From: Pseudomonas extremorientalis
Lineage (GTDB): Bacteria > Pseudomonadota > Gammaproteobacteria > Pseudomonadales > Pseudomonadaceae
DNA: 64,000 bases
Assembly (NCBI RefSeq): GCF_001870465.1
Contig: NZ_MDGK01000028.1
Location: forward strand, 1 to 64,000
Direction of reading: 5' to 3'
In this document: piece after piece, positions 20,328 to 29,205 of the stretch
Numbering within the stretch: the first letter of the stretch is position 1
Layout of the letters: the number at the start of each line of letters is the position of its first letter
Notes under the pieces: model-generated
The model's input: the letters and a program-made list of their open reading frames with translations, nothing else
Database searches by the model: none
Told to the model about the DNA's origin: nothing
Position numbers and translations under genes: made by a program

Positions 20328-21944
20328 ATGCCGGTGATTGAATCCCTGATCGACGCCCACAGCGCCCCATTCGCGCAAAACCGCGAGGCCATGTTGGCCG
20401 CCATCGCCCAGCTGCGGCAGTTGGAAGACACCCTGTTGAGCAAGGCACAGGACGCCAAGCCCAAGTTCGACAAGCGCGGCCAACTGCTGCCCCGCGAGCG
20501 CCTCAACCTACTGCTGGACCCCGGCGCGCCGTTCCTGGAACTGGCCAGCCTGGCCGGCTACAAGCTGCACGACGACAAGGACGGCAGCGCCGCCGGAGGC
20601 GGGTTGATCGCCGGCATCGGCTACGTCAGCGGCGTGCGCGTGCTGGTGGTGGCCAATAACAGCGCGATCAAGGGCGGCACCATTTCCCCCACCGGCCTGA
20701 AGAAATCCCTGCGCCTGCAACAGATCGCCCTGGAGAACAAACTGCCGGTGGTGACCCTCGCCGAAAGCGGCGGCGCCAACCTCAACTATGCCGCCGAGAT
20801 ATTCGTCGAAGGTGCGCGCAGCTTCGCCAACCAGGCGCGCATGTCGGCCATGGGCCTGCCGCAGATCACCGTGGTGCATGGCTCGGCCACGGCCGGCGGC
20901 GCCTATCAGCCGGGGCTGTCGGATTACGTGGTGGTGGTGCGCGGTCGGGCCAAACTGTTCCTCGCCGGCCCGCCGCTGCTTAAAGCCGCGACCGGCGAAG
21001 TGGCGACCGATGAAGAACTGGGCGGTGCCCAGATGCACGCACAAACCGCCGGCACCGCCGAGTACCTGGCGGAAAACGATGCGGACGGCGTGCGCATCGC
21101 GCGCGAAATCGTCAGCCTGTTGCCGTGGAATGATCGCCTTCCACAGGCGCCGAAACGTGCCTACGCAGAACCGCTGTACCCCATCGAAGAGCTGCTGGGC
21201 CTGATCCCGGACGACCCGAAAAAGCCCTACGACGTCCGTGAAATCCTCGCGCGACTGGCCGACGGCTCGCGCTTTCTCGACTTCAAGGGCGAATTCGACG
21301 CCCACACCGTCTGCGGCCACGTGCACATCCAGGGCCGCGCCGTGGGCGTGATCGGCAACAACGGTCCTATTACACCGAAGGGCGCGAGCAAGGCCGCGCA
21401 ATTTATCCAACTGTGCGACCAGAGCCGCACACCGCTGCTGTTCCTGCACAACACCACCGGTTTCATGGTGGGCACCGAGTCGGAACAACAAGGCGTGATC
21501 AAGCACGGTGCGAAGATGATCCAGGCCGTGGCCAACGCGCGGGTGCCTAAACTGACCATTGTGGTCGGCGGCTCCTACGGCGCGGGCAACTACGCGATGT
21601 GCGGCCGTGGCCTGGACCCGCGCTTTATCTTCGCCTGGCCCAACAGCCGCACGGCAGTGATGGGCGGTGCCCAGGCGGGCAAAGTCCTGCGAATTGTCAC
21701 TGAGGCCAAGCAAATGAAGGATGGCCTGGTGCCGGATCCCAAGGTGCTGGACATGCTGGAACAGGTCACCGCACAGAAGCTCGACAGCCAGTCCACCGCG
21801 CTCTACGGCAGCGCGAACCTGTGGGATGACGGGCTGATTGACCCTCGGGATACACGGACCTTGCTCGGTTTTCTGCTGGATATCTGTCATGAGGCTGAGG
21901 TGCGGCCATTGCAGCCCAACACCTTTGGTGTGGCGCGTTTCTAA
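20328..21944 (+). CDS. atuC: Geranyl-CoA carboxylase, beta (carboxyltransferase) subunit AtuC
   Basis: The 538-residue biotin-dependent carboxyltransferase subunit transfers carboxyl from biotin to cis-geranyl-CoA, giving isohexenylglutaconyl-CoA. It shows the two-lobe fold of the acyl-CoA carboxylase beta family: an N-lobe with AESGGANLNYAAEIF and HGSATAGGAYQPGLSDY, and a C-lobe with NTTGFMVGTESEQQGVIKHG and VGGSYGAGNYAMCGR. It pairs with AtuF, encoded three genes downstream. The close relative methylcrotonyl-CoA carboxylase (LiuB) is excluded mainly by context (atuA, atuD, AtuR operators). The ribosome site is weak, suggesting coupling to atuB. Confidence 0.92.
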   Translation: MPVIESLIDAHSAPFAQNREAMLAAIAQLRQLEDTLLSKAQDAKPKFDKRGQLLPRERLNLLLDPGAPFLELASLAGYKLHDDKDGSAAGGGLIAGIGYVSGVRVLVVANNSAIKGGTISPTGLKKSLRLQQIALENKLPVVTLAESGGANLNYAAEIFVEGARSFANQARMSAMGLPQITVVHGSATAGGAYQPGLSDYVVVVRGRAKLFLAGPPLLKAATGEVATDEELGGAQMHAQTAGTAEYLAENDADGVRIAREIVSLLPWNDRLPQAPKRAYAEPLYPIEELLGLIPDDPKKPYDVREILARLADGSRFLDFKGEFDAHTVCGHVHIQGRAVGVIGNNGPITPKGASKAAQFIQLCDQSRTPLLFLHNTTGFMVGTESEQQGVIKHGAKMIQAVANARVPKLTIVVGGSYGAGNYAMCGRGLDPRFIFAWPNSRTAVMGGAQAGKVLRIVTEAKQMKDGLVPDPKVLDMLEQVTAQKLDSQSTALYGSANLWDDGLIDPRDTRTLLGFLLDICHEAEVRPLQPNTFGVARF

Positions 21945-21961
21945 TCAGGAGAACAATAAAA

Positions 21962-23119
21962 ATGATCTTCACCCAGGAACACCAGGAACTGCGCCGCACC
22001 GTCCGCGCCTTCGTCGACCGCGAGATCAACCCCCATGTGGACGAATGGGAAAAGGCCGGGCGCTTTCCCATCCACGACATTTTCCGCAAGGCCGGCGACC
22101 TCGGCCTGCTGGGCATTTCCAAGCCGGAGAAATTCGGCGGCATGGGCCTGGACTATAGCTATTCCATTGTCGCCGCCGAGGAGTTCGGCACCATCCGTTG
22201 CGGCGGTATCCCCATGTCTATCGGCGTGCAGACCGATATGTGCACCCCCGCCCTTGCCCGCTTCGGCAGCGATGAACTGCGCGACGAATTCCTGCGCCCG
22301 GCCATCAGCGGCGAGCAGGTCGGCTGCATCGGCGTCTCGGAAACCGGCGCCGGCTCCGATGTGGCCGGGTTGAAGACCCATGCGCGCAAGGACGGCGACG
22401 ACTACGTGATCAACGGCAGCAAGATGTGGATCACCAACTCACCCAGCGCCGACTTCATTTGCCTGCTGGCCAATACCTCCGACGACAAGCCGCACATCAA
22501 CAAGTCGCTGATCATGGTGCCGATGAACACCCCCGGCATCAGCGTCAGCCCGCCCCTGGAAAAGCTCGGCATGCACAGCTCCGAGACCGCCCAGGTGTTC
22601 TTCGACGGCGTGCGCGTGCCGCAACGCAACCGCATCGGCCACGAAGGTGCGGGGTTCATGATGCAGATGCTGCAGTTCCAGGAAGAACGCCTGTTTGGCG
22701 CGGCCAATATGATCAAGGGCCTGGAGCATTGCATCGACAGCACCATCGAGTACTGCAAGCAGCGCCAGACCTTCGGCAAGGCGCTGATCGACAACCAGGT
22801 CATCCACTTTCGCCTCGCTGAGCTCGCCACCGAAATCGAATGCCTGCGCGCGCTGGTCTACCAGGCCACCGAGCAGTACATCAGAGGCCAGGACGTGACC
22901 CGCCTGGCGTCCATGGCCAAGCTCAAGGCCGGGCGCCTGGGCCGCGAAGTCAGCGACAGTTGCCTGCAATACTGGGGCGGCATGGGCTTCATGTGGGACA
23001 ACCCCGTGGCCCGCGCCTATCGCGACGTGCGGCTGGTGTCGATCGGCGGCGGCGCCGACGAAATCATGCTGGGCATCATCTGCAAGTTGATGGGCACCTT
23101 GCCGGGGAAAAAGCCATGA
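21962..23119 (+). CDS. atuD: Citronellyl-CoA (acyl-CoA) dehydrogenase AtuD
   Basis: This 385-residue FAD-dependent acyl-CoA dehydrogenase is of the family that oxidises citronellyl-CoA to geranyl-CoA. Visible signatures are CIGVSETGAGSDVAGLKTHA and the C-terminal QYWGGMGFMWDNPVARAYRD with GGGADEIMLGII. The family's acyl-CoA signature and FAD-contact segments are intact. AGGAG lies 12 bases before the ATG. Its TGA overlaps the atuE ATG (ATGA). Confidence 0.92.
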   Translation: MIFTQEHQELRRTVRAFVDREINPHVDEWEKAGRFPIHDIFRKAGDLGLLGISKPEKFGGMGLDYSYSIVAAEEFGTIRCGGIPMSIGVQTDMCTPALARFGSDELRDEFLRPAISGEQVGCIGVSETGAGSDVAGLKTHARKDGDDYVINGSKMWITNSPSADFICLLANTSDDKPHINKSLIMVPMNTPGISVSPPLEKLGMHSSETAQVFFDGVRVPQRNRIGHEGAGFMMQMLQFQEERLFGAANMIKGLEHCIDSTIEYCKQRQTFGKALIDNQVIHFRLAELATEIECLRALVYQATEQYIRGQDVTRLASMAKLKAGRLGREVSDSCLQYWGGMGFMWDNPVARAYRDVRLVSIGGGADEIMLGIICKLMGTLPGKKP

Positions 23120-23877
23120 ACACCTTGTTGCTCGAACCCCACAACGGCGTGCTGCACATCACCCTCAACCGGCCCGACTGCCGCAATGCGATGAGCCTGG
23201 AAATGGTCAATGAATTGCGCACGGTGCTATCGCAGTTGGACATCCAGACGCGCGCGGTAGTGATCAGCGGCGCGGGCGGACATTTCTGCGCCGGGGCGGA
23301 TGTGAAGGACCTGGTCACCGCAGGCCATCAACTGCAGGCGCTGAACCGCGCATTTGGCACCTTGCTGCAGGAAGTGCAAGCGCTGTCGCAAGTGGTGATC
23401 GTGGTGCTGCAAGGCGCGGTGCTGGGCGGTGGATTTGGGTTGGCGTGCGTGAGCGATATCGCCATCGCCGATCACCAGGCGCAATTCGGCTTGCCGGAGA
23501 CCAGCCTGGGCTTGCTGCCCGCGCAGATTGCGCCGTTCGTGGTCAAGCGCATCGGGCTGACCCAGGCGCGGCGGCTGGCGCTGACAGCGGCACGGTTTGA
23601 CGGGCTTGAGGCTGAGCGGCTGGGGGTGGTGCACTTTACCGAGCGCGACCCGCAGGCGTTGGCGCAGCGGTTGGATGAGGTGCTGGGGCAGGTGCTCACG
23701 TGCGCGCCGGCGGCGAATGGGCGGACTAAAGCGCTGTTGCTGGCCAGTGTGGATGAGCCGCTGGAGGCGGTGCTGGATCGGGGCGCGCAGTGGTTTGCCG
23801 AAGCGGTGCGCAGTGACGAAGGGCTTGAAGGAACGCAGGCGTTTGTGCAGAAAAGAAAGCCTCGGTGGTGCAAATAA
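23116..23877 (+). CDS. atuE: Isohexenylglutaconyl-CoA hydratase AtuE
   Basis: The 253-residue enoyl-CoA hydratase/isomerase family protein hydrates the product of AtuCF. Oxyanion-hole segments are visible as GAGGHFCAGADVKDL and GAVLGGGFGLACVSD, and the catalytic region as FGLPETSLGLLPAQI. The start is ATG 23116, which overlaps the atuD stop by four bases, so translation is coupled. The operon continues to atuF, but 93 bases with a REP palindrome separate the two, the largest gap in atuA-F. Confidence 0.9.
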   Translation: MNTLLLEPHNGVLHITLNRPDCRNAMSLEMVNELRTVLSQLDIQTRAVVISGAGGHFCAGADVKDLVTAGHQLQALNRAFGTLLQEVQALSQVVIVVLQGAVLGGGFGLACVSDIAIADHQAQFGLPETSLGLLPAQIAPFVVKRIGLTQARRLALTAARFDGLEAERLGVVHFTERDPQALAQRLDEVLGQVLTCAPAANGRTKALLLASVDEPLEAVLDRGAQWFAEAVRSDEGLEGTQAFVQKRKPRWCK

Positions 23878-23880
23878 CGC

Positions 23881-23931
23881 CATCGGGGGCAAGCCCTCTC
23901 CCACACTGTGGGAGGGGGCTTGCCCCCGATG
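23881..23931. repeat. REP palindrome between atuE and atuF
   Basis: CATCGGGGGCAAGCC... and ...GGCTTGCCCCCGATG form an inverted repeat with arms of about 24 bases, one mismatch and a CT/A centre. The core GTGGGAGGGGGCTTGCC is a dispersed repeat common in P. fluorescens genomes. Lying inside an operon, it would form a strong hairpin in the atu mRNA. Confidence 0.9.
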
Positions 23932-23970
23932 AGGTCCGATCAAACACCCCATCAGCCAAGGGATAAACCC

Positions 23971-25854
23971 ATGCCCGCCTTCAACAAAATCCTGATCGCC
24001 AACCGCGGCGAAATCGCCTGCCGCCTCCAGCGCACCGCCCAAGCCCTGGGCTACCGCACCGTCGCCGTCTACAGCGATGCCGACGCCCAGGCCCTGCATG
24101 TGCAGATGGCCGACGAAGCCGTCAATATCGGCCCCGCCCCGGTACAACAGTCGTACCTCAATATCGAGGCGATCCTCGCCGCCGCCAGACTCACCGGCGC
24201 CGATGCGATCCACCCCGGCTACGGTTTCCTCTCGGAAAACCCCGGCTTCGCCCGCGCCTGCCAACACGCCGGCCTGACCTTCATCGGGCCCAGCGTCGAG
24301 GCCATCGAACTGATGGGCAGCAAACGCCTGTCCAAACTCGCCATGCTCGACGCCGGCGTGCCGTGCATTGCCGGCTATCAGGGCAGTGCCCAGGACGACA
24401 ACACGCTGCAACAGGAAGCTGAACGCATCGGCTACCCATTGATGATCAAGGCCAGCGCCGGCGGCGGCGGTCGCGGCATGCGCCTGGTGCACCAACCCGA
24501 AGCCCTGCTGGACAACCTGCACACCGCCCGCTCGGAAGCCAAAAATGCCTTTGGCAGCGATGAACTGATTCTTGAGCAAGCGCTGATCGAGCCGCGCCAC
24601 GTCGAGATCCAGTTGTTCGGCGACAGCCACGGCCACTTGATCTACCTCGGCGAACGCGACTGCTCGGTCCAGCGCCGCCACCAGAAAGTCATCGAGGAAG
24701 CCCCCTGCCCCATCATGACGCCCGAGTTGCGCCAGGCCATGGGCGAAGCCGCATTGAAGGCCGGGCGTGCGGTGAATTACGTGGGCGCCGGTACCGTAGA
24801 GTTCCTGCTCGACCGCAATGGCCGGTTCTACTTTCTGGAAATGAACACCCGCCTGCAGGTGGAACACCCGGTCACCGAGCTGATCACCGGCCTCGATCTG
24901 GTGGATTGGCAACTGCAGATCGCCGCCGGGCAGGCGCTGCCGCTGACCCAGGCGGACGTGACCCTGAGCGGCCATGCCATGGAAGTGCGCCTGTACGCCG
25001 AAGACCCGGCCCAGGGTTTCCTGCCGCAAACCGGCGAGGTGCTGCGCTGGGAACCGGCGACCGGCGTGCGCATCGACCATGGCGTGATACAAGGTCAACG
25101 TATCAGCCCGTTCTACGACCCAATGCTGGGCAAACTCATCGCCCACGGCGCCACCCGCGAAGAGGCGCGGCGCAAACTGCTGCGGGCGGTGGAAGACACG
25201 CTGTTGCTGGGCGTCGCCACCAATCAGCAACTGTTGGCTGATTTGCTCAAGCATCCGGCGTTTATCAACGGCGATTTCAGCACCGGGTTTATCGCCGAGC
25301 ACTTCAGCGAGATCCCACGCCAGCCTGTATCGAGCGAACAGCTAGCCCTGGCCGCTGCGCTGTTCTACACCCACAGTGCCGAGCAACATCCCCACGGTTT
25401 GTCGGGCTGGCGCAACACCGCGAGTAGCCCTTGCACCTATCGGCTTGAGGTCAATGGCGAAATCCACACCGTCAGCACCGCCCCCCTGCTGCTCAGCGCC
25501 GACGGCCGCCACGCCACCCTGGTGCTCAACGGCATCCGCCGGCGCATGGCCTATCACCTCGACGGCGACCAACTGTGGTTGCCCGGCCTGTGCGTGACCA
25601 ACCGCACGCAGCAAGTGGCCAGCCGCCAGGCCGATGCCAGCAGCGGCACGGTGAAGGCGCCGATGGACGGTGCCATCGTCGATGTGCGGGTCAGCACCGG
25701 TGACAGCGTCACCAAGGGCCAACTGCTGCTGGTGCTCGAAGCCATGAAAATGGAGCATCCGCTGACTGCCGGCATCGACGGTGTGATCAAAGGCGTGCAG
25801 GTGAGCGCCGGTGATCAGGTGCACAATCGTCAGGTGTTACTCGAGATCGTCTAG
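23971..25854 (+). CDS. atuF: Geranyl-CoA carboxylase, alpha (biotin carboxylase/carrier) subunit AtuF
   Basis: This 627-residue subunit carboxylates its own biotin with ATP and bicarbonate. An N-terminal biotin carboxylase occupies about residues 1-450 (ILIANRGEIACR; glycine-rich ATP-grasp loop KASAGGGGRGM; EMNTRLQVEHPVTE). A spacer follows, then a C-terminal biotinyl domain with EAMKMEH, whose biotin-carrying lysine is residue 593. ATG 23971 has AGGGA upstream; the frame is open further upstream, through the REP palindrome, which is not coding. In P. aeruginosa atuG and atuH follow; here they do not, and the operon appears to end. Confidence 0.92.
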   Translation: MPAFNKILIANRGEIACRLQRTAQALGYRTVAVYSDADAQALHVQMADEAVNIGPAPVQQSYLNIEAILAAARLTGADAIHPGYGFLSENPGFARACQHAGLTFIGPSVEAIELMGSKRLSKLAMLDAGVPCIAGYQGSAQDDNTLQQEAERIGYPLMIKASAGGGGRGMRLVHQPEALLDNLHTARSEAKNAFGSDELILEQALIEPRHVEIQLFGDSHGHLIYLGERDCSVQRRHQKVIEEAPCPIMTPELRQAMGEAALKAGRAVNYVGAGTVEFLLDRNGRFYFLEMNTRLQVEHPVTELITGLDLVDWQLQIAAGQALPLTQADVTLSGHAMEVRLYAEDPAQGFLPQTGEVLRWEPATGVRIDHGVIQGQRISPFYDPMLGKLIAHGATREEARRKLLRAVEDTLLLGVATNQQLLADLLKHPAFINGDFSTGFIAEHFSEIPRQPVSSEQLALAAALFYTHSAEQHPHGLSGWRNTASSPCTYRLEVNGEIHTVSTAPLLLSADGRHATLVLNGIRRRMAYHLDGDQLWLPGLCVTNRTQQVASRQADASSGTVKAPMDGAIVDVRVSTGDSVTKGQLLLVLEAMKMEHPLTAGIDGVIKGVQVSAGDQVHNRQVLLEIV

Positions 25855-25927
25855 CCCCTAGGCGGAACTACAGGGCCGGGCTACGCTCTACCCCCAACAG
25901 AAAGGGAAGAGTACGGGAACCTGCGCG

Positions 25928-26470
25928 ATGCCCCATTGGCTGATTATTGACCTTGAAGCCACAACGGATGAAGGCGGCTGGCCCGTGACGGAGATGGAAG
26001 TCATCGAGATCGGCGCAAGCCTGGTCAACCGCCAGGGCCGCGAGCTGGATCACTTCCAGCGTTTTGTGCGGCCGCTGCGCCGTCCCTTGCTGACGCCTTT
26101 TTGCCGTCAGTTGACCCACATCACCCAGGCCAACATCGACGGCGCGGTGCCGATCACCGACGTATGGCCGCTGTTCGAGCGCTGGCTGGGCCAACACCAG
26201 GCGCGCCTGGAAGGCTGGGCCAGTTGGGGCGATTACGATCGCAGGCAGCTGGAGCTGGAATGGCAGCGCCATGGCCTGGCCAGCGCACTCGCCACCACGC
26301 CCCATGTGAACCTCAAGCAGCGCTTCGCCAAGGCCCGGCGCCTGGACAAGCCCCTGGGGCTCAACGGTGCCCTGCAATTGGCGGGGATGCAGTTCCATGG
26401 CCAGCAGCATCGGGCGCTGGAAGATGCACGCAACACCGCGCGCCTGCTGCCACTGATTCTGCCGGTCTAG
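25928..26470 (+). CDS. DEDDh-type 3'-5' exonuclease (ERI-1/KapD-like)
   Basis: This 180-residue protein is of the RNase T/exonuclease fold. Acidic catalytic motifs are IIDLEATTDEG (Asp/Glu near the N-terminus), WASWGDYDRRQLE (second Asp) and HRALEDARNTARL (His and last Asp), which define DEDDh. The ARLEGWASWGDYD arrangement is nearer the ERI-1/KapD branch than ribonuclease T. The natural substrate is not known from sequence. It stands between the atu operon and ppnP with no evident functional link. Confidence 0.85.
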   Translation: MPHWLIIDLEATTDEGGWPVTEMEVIEIGASLVNRQGRELDHFQRFVRPLRRPLLTPFCRQLTHITQANIDGAVPITDVWPLFERWLGQHQARLEGWASWGDYDRRQLELEWQRHGLASALATTPHVNLKQRFAKARRLDKPLGLNGALQLAGMQFHGQQHRALEDARNTARLLPLILPV

Positions 26471-26533
26471 GCAGCTTCCCTGCCCTTGGGCATACTGGCC
26501 GACCTTTCCAGACCCTTTTCCGAGGAATCGCCC

Positions 26534-26818
26534 ATGTTCAAAGTCAACGAGTACTTCGACGGCACCGTCAAGTCGATCGCCTTCGGCACCGCAGAAGGTC
26601 CGGCGACCATCGGCGTCATGGCCCCGGGCGAATACGAATTCGGCACCGCCCAGCGTGAAATCATGCACGTGGTGTCCGGCGCCCTGACCGTCAAGCTGCC
26701 TGACGCCAGCGACTGGGAAACCTTCGCCGCCGGCAGCCAGTTCAACGTGCCGGCCAACAGCAAGTTCCAACTCAAGGTCGCCGTGGACACCGCTTACCTG
26801 TGCGAATACCGCGGCTAA
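26534..26818 (+). CDS. ppnP: Pyrimidine/purine nucleoside phosphorylase PpnP
   Basis: This small (94-residue) cupin-fold enzyme is of the YaiE/PpnP family, which splits nucleosides into base and ribose-1-phosphate. The length is that of the family, and [36 protein letters not shown] and the end TAYLCEY are characteristic. ATG 26534 is preceded by GAGGAA. A terminator hairpin follows the stop. Confidence 0.92.
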   Translation: MFKVNEYFDGTVKSIAFGTAEGPATIGVMAPGEYEFGTAQREIMHVVSGALTVKLPDASDWETFAAGSQFNVPANSKFQLKVAVDTAYLCEYRG

Positions 26819-26834
26819 GGGTTTCCCGGAAACA

Positions 26835-26868
26835 AAAAATGCCCGTTTCCTGAGAGACGGGCATTTTT
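26835..26868. terminator. Bidirectional rho-independent terminator
   Basis: AAAAATGCCCGT (26835-26846) and ACGGGCATTTTT (26857-26868) are perfect arms with a 10-base loop. T-runs appear on both strands, so the hairpin can end both ppnP (+) and the MOSC gene (-), which converge here. Confidence 0.92.
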
Positions 26869-26882
26869 ATTCGCGTCGAACA

Positions 26883-27689
26883 CTATTCGAGAATGGTCAC
26901 CGGCATCCCGACTTCCAGGCGGCCAATGCCATCGTTGACCAGGTTCTGGCCGAAAATCGCGCCATTTTCAGTCTTGCGATAGGTCTCCAGCGTCGCGAAG
27001 GGTTCACGGTCGGCACTGCGTTCGCCGGTCTGCGGGTCGATGGTGGTGAGGATGCAGCGCGAGCAGGGCTTGACCGCACGGAATTCCACATCGCCGATGC
27101 GCAGGCGCTTCCAGTTATCTTCGGCGAAGGCGGCGCTGCCTTCGATCACCAGGTTGGGGCGAAACCGCAGCATCTCCATAGGCCGGCCGATGCGTTGCGA
27201 AAGGTCGTCCAGCGAAGCCTGGCCGATCACCAGCAGCGGGTAGCCATCGGCAAATGCGACCTGATCATCGTCCCTGCCATAACCGGCTTCGGTGGTGCGG
27301 GCGCGTTCGAGGGGGATCTGCACCAGCCGCGTCGGCTTGCCGATAAAGTCACTGACCCAGGCCGCTGCCGCGTCGCCCGCGTCCGGCACCCGCAGGGTGT
27401 CGCGCCAGATGGTCACGCCGCGCAACTCGGCATTACCGCCCGGCAGTGCGACATCCAGCGGCGGGTAACCGGGCGAACTCAAGGTGAGCCCGCCTTTGCT
27501 GTTCCACAATGCCGACAATTGGCTCATCCTGGCCACGGCGCGTTGCGTGAGGAAGCGCCCACTGGCTTCATCCACCAGCATCCAGCGTCGATCCCCGTCC
27601 ACCCCGAGCTTATCCAGGCCGACCTGCTGCAATATCTCGGCCTTGCCGGACTTCAAAGGGTAACGGTACAACGCGCTGAGACGAAGCAT
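26883..27689 (-). CDS. MOSC domain protein (YcbX-like)
   Basis: This 268-residue protein has an N-terminal beta-barrel MOSC_N domain (LSALYRYPLKSGKAE, DRRWMLVDEASGRFL) and a C-terminal MOSC domain with the conserved cysteine segment VKPCSRCILTTIDPQTG. Relatives such as YcbX handle molybdenum-cofactor-dependent reduction of N-hydroxylated compounds. YcbX of E. coli carries a C-terminal ferredoxin domain, which this protein lacks. It converges on ppnP and lies downstream of cheV on the same strand with a 39-base gap. Confidence 0.88.
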   Translation of the reverse strand: MLRLSALYRYPLKSGKAEILQQVGLDKLGVDGDRRWMLVDEASGRFLTQRAVARMSQLSALWNSKGGLTLSSPGYPPLDVALPGGNAELRGVTIWRDTLRVPDAGDAAAAWVSDFIGKPTRLVQIPLERARTTEAGYGRDDDQVAFADGYPLLVIGQASLDDLSQRIGRPMEMLRFRPNLVIEGSAAFAEDNWKRLRIGDVEFRAVKPCSRCILTTIDPQTGERSADREPFATLETYRKTENGAIFGQNLVNDGIGRLEVGMPVTILE

Positions 27690-27728
27690 GGGCCTGCATT
27701 CCTGAGGGGCAAAGCCATAACCCTAAGG

Positions 27729-28664
27729 TCAAGCAGGCACTTCGTCCAGCATCAGACGCTGACGGACCACGTCCACCAGCTTGTCGGGCTGGAACTTGGA
27801 CAGGAAATTGTCGCAGCCGACCTTCTTCACCATCGACTCGTTGAAGCTGCCCGACAGCGAGGTGTGCAATACCACGTAAAGACTGCGCAAACGCGGGTCA
27901 TTGCGGATCTCGGTGGTGAGACGATAACCGTCCATCTCGGGCATTTCGGCGTCGGTAAAGATCATCAGCAACTTGTCGGTCATCACATTCCCGGCGTCGG
28001 CCCAGGCCTTGAGCATGTTCAAGGCCTTGAGGCCGTCACTGGCGATGTGCATCTTCACGCCCAACTGGCCGAGGGTGTCGCGCAATTGAGACAGGGCTAC
28101 GTTGGAATCATCCACCAGCAGCACTTCGCGGCCACGGGCACGCTCCAGCACCGGGTCTTCGAGTTTCTCGCGGGAAACCTTGGCGTTGTACGGCACGATC
28201 TCGGCCAGGACTTTTTCCACATCGATGATTTCCACCAACTGGTCGTCGACCTTGCTGATGGCGGTGAGGTAATGCTGGCGCCCGGCACTGGTCGGTGGCG
28301 GCAGGATGGCCTCCCAGTTCATGTTGACGATGCGGTCCACACCGCCCACCAGGAAGGCCTGCACCGAGCGGTTGTACTCAGTGACGATGATGGTGCTGTT
28401 GGGGCCCGGCACCAGCGGGCGCATGCCGATGGCCTGGGACAGGTCGATCACCGGCAGGGTCTGGCCACGCAGGTTGACCACGCCGCATACAAACGGGTGG
28501 CGCTGGGGCATCAGGGTCAACTTGGGCAGTTGCAGCACTTCCTGCACCTTGAACACGTTGATCGCGAACAGTTGGCGCCCCGCCAGGCGGAACATGAGGA
28601 TCTCCAGGCGATTCTCACCCACCAGTTGCGTGCGTTGATCTACCGTGTCGAGAATGCCGGCCAT
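27729..28664 (-). CDS. cheV: Chemotaxis coupling protein CheV
   Basis: This 311-residue protein has a CheW-like domain (residues about 20-165, with NVFKVQEVLQLPKLT and VNLRGQTLPVIDLSQ) followed by a receiver domain (VLLVDDSNVALSQL; IFTDAEMPEMDGY with the phospho-acceptor Asp; conserved Thr/Lys region LHTSLSG and LSKFQPD). It joins chemoreceptors to CheA with phosphorylation-dependent adaptation. ATG 28664 follows AGGAGC. A near-perfect sigma-28 promoter lies 50-76 bases upstream. It is 16 kb from the main che cluster in this window. Confidence 0.95.
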   Translation of the reverse strand: MAGILDTVDQRTQLVGENRLEILMFRLAGRQLFAINVFKVQEVLQLPKLTLMPQRHPFVCGVVNLRGQTLPVIDLSQAIGMRPLVPGPNSTIIVTEYNRSVQAFLVGGVDRIVNMNWEAILPPPTSAGRQHYLTAISKVDDQLVEIIDVEKVLAEIVPYNAKVSREKLEDPVLERARGREVLLVDDSNVALSQLRDTLGQLGVKMHIASDGLKALNMLKAWADAGNVMTDKLLMIFTDAEMPEMDGYRLTTEIRNDPRLRSLYVVLHTSLSGSFNESMVKKVGCDNFLSKFQPDKLVDVVRQRLMLDEVPA

Positions 28665-28713
28665 TAAAAGCTCCTGATGCGCTAAGGAATTTGTGCGGTT
28701 CACATAACGTGGG

Positions 28714-28740
28714 TTATCGGCGGCGAGTGCCAGACCTTGA
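28714..28740 (-). promoter_or_regulatory. Sigma-28 (FliA) promoter of cheV
   Basis: On the minus strand TCAAG (28740-28736) is followed by exactly 14 bases and GCCGATAA (28721-28714), the consensus of flagellar sigma-28 promoters in Pseudomonas. The predicted transcript starts about 40-45 bases before the cheV ATG. It ties cheV to fliA, encoded at 53231-53971. Confidence 0.9.
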
Positions 28741-28767
28741 CCCCTGTAAAATGCCACGTAAATTCAT

Positions 28768-28786
28768 TGATGTCACACTGACATCA
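28768..28786. promoter_or_regulatory. Operator-like palindrome in the cheV upstream region
   Basis: TGATGTCA-CAC-TGACATCA is a perfect 8-base inverted repeat with a 3-base centre, 28 bases upstream of the cheV sigma-28 -35 element. No T-run follows. It may be a regulator site for cheV or for an unseen promoter toward 29206. No known regulator is assigned. Confidence 0.45.
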
Positions 28787-29205
28787 TGCTTTACTGCGCT
28801 GGCCTCTCCGTATGGCAATAAAGCGACGTTGCGCGACATTCAATTCGACGCAAGGTTCCGCTATGTAAGGGATTCCCCTACACGCAATCAGGCCCAACCT
28901 GATATTCGCAATATCTAATAGCCATTAATGTGACGCCATTCTCAATGCATGAATGGAGTCAGGCTTTTGTTTGCCATCCCAAGCCCTCGGCCCACGGGCC
29001 TTCCAGACATACAGATGTCGGCAATCGAAGGTACGCAATTGACCCCGCTCATGAGGGCAGCGCACAGCCGTTGCCGTCACTCTAATAAACGTCCTACTAA
29101 AAACTCAGAAGCCACCTACAGGTCCCAGTCATATTTCGGCGCTATTTTTAAGCCATTCACCCGGTGCGACATCTCATCACCCGACCTCATGTTGTGGAGA
29201 CTTGT
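28787..29205. other. Non-coding stretch upstream of 29206, nothing recognised
   Basis: About 420 bases, more AT-rich than the flanks, with no convincing coding frame on either strand, no tRNA-like structure and no clear sigma-28 or sigma-54 match. It should hold the promoter of the gene at 29206. Confidence 0.5.
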
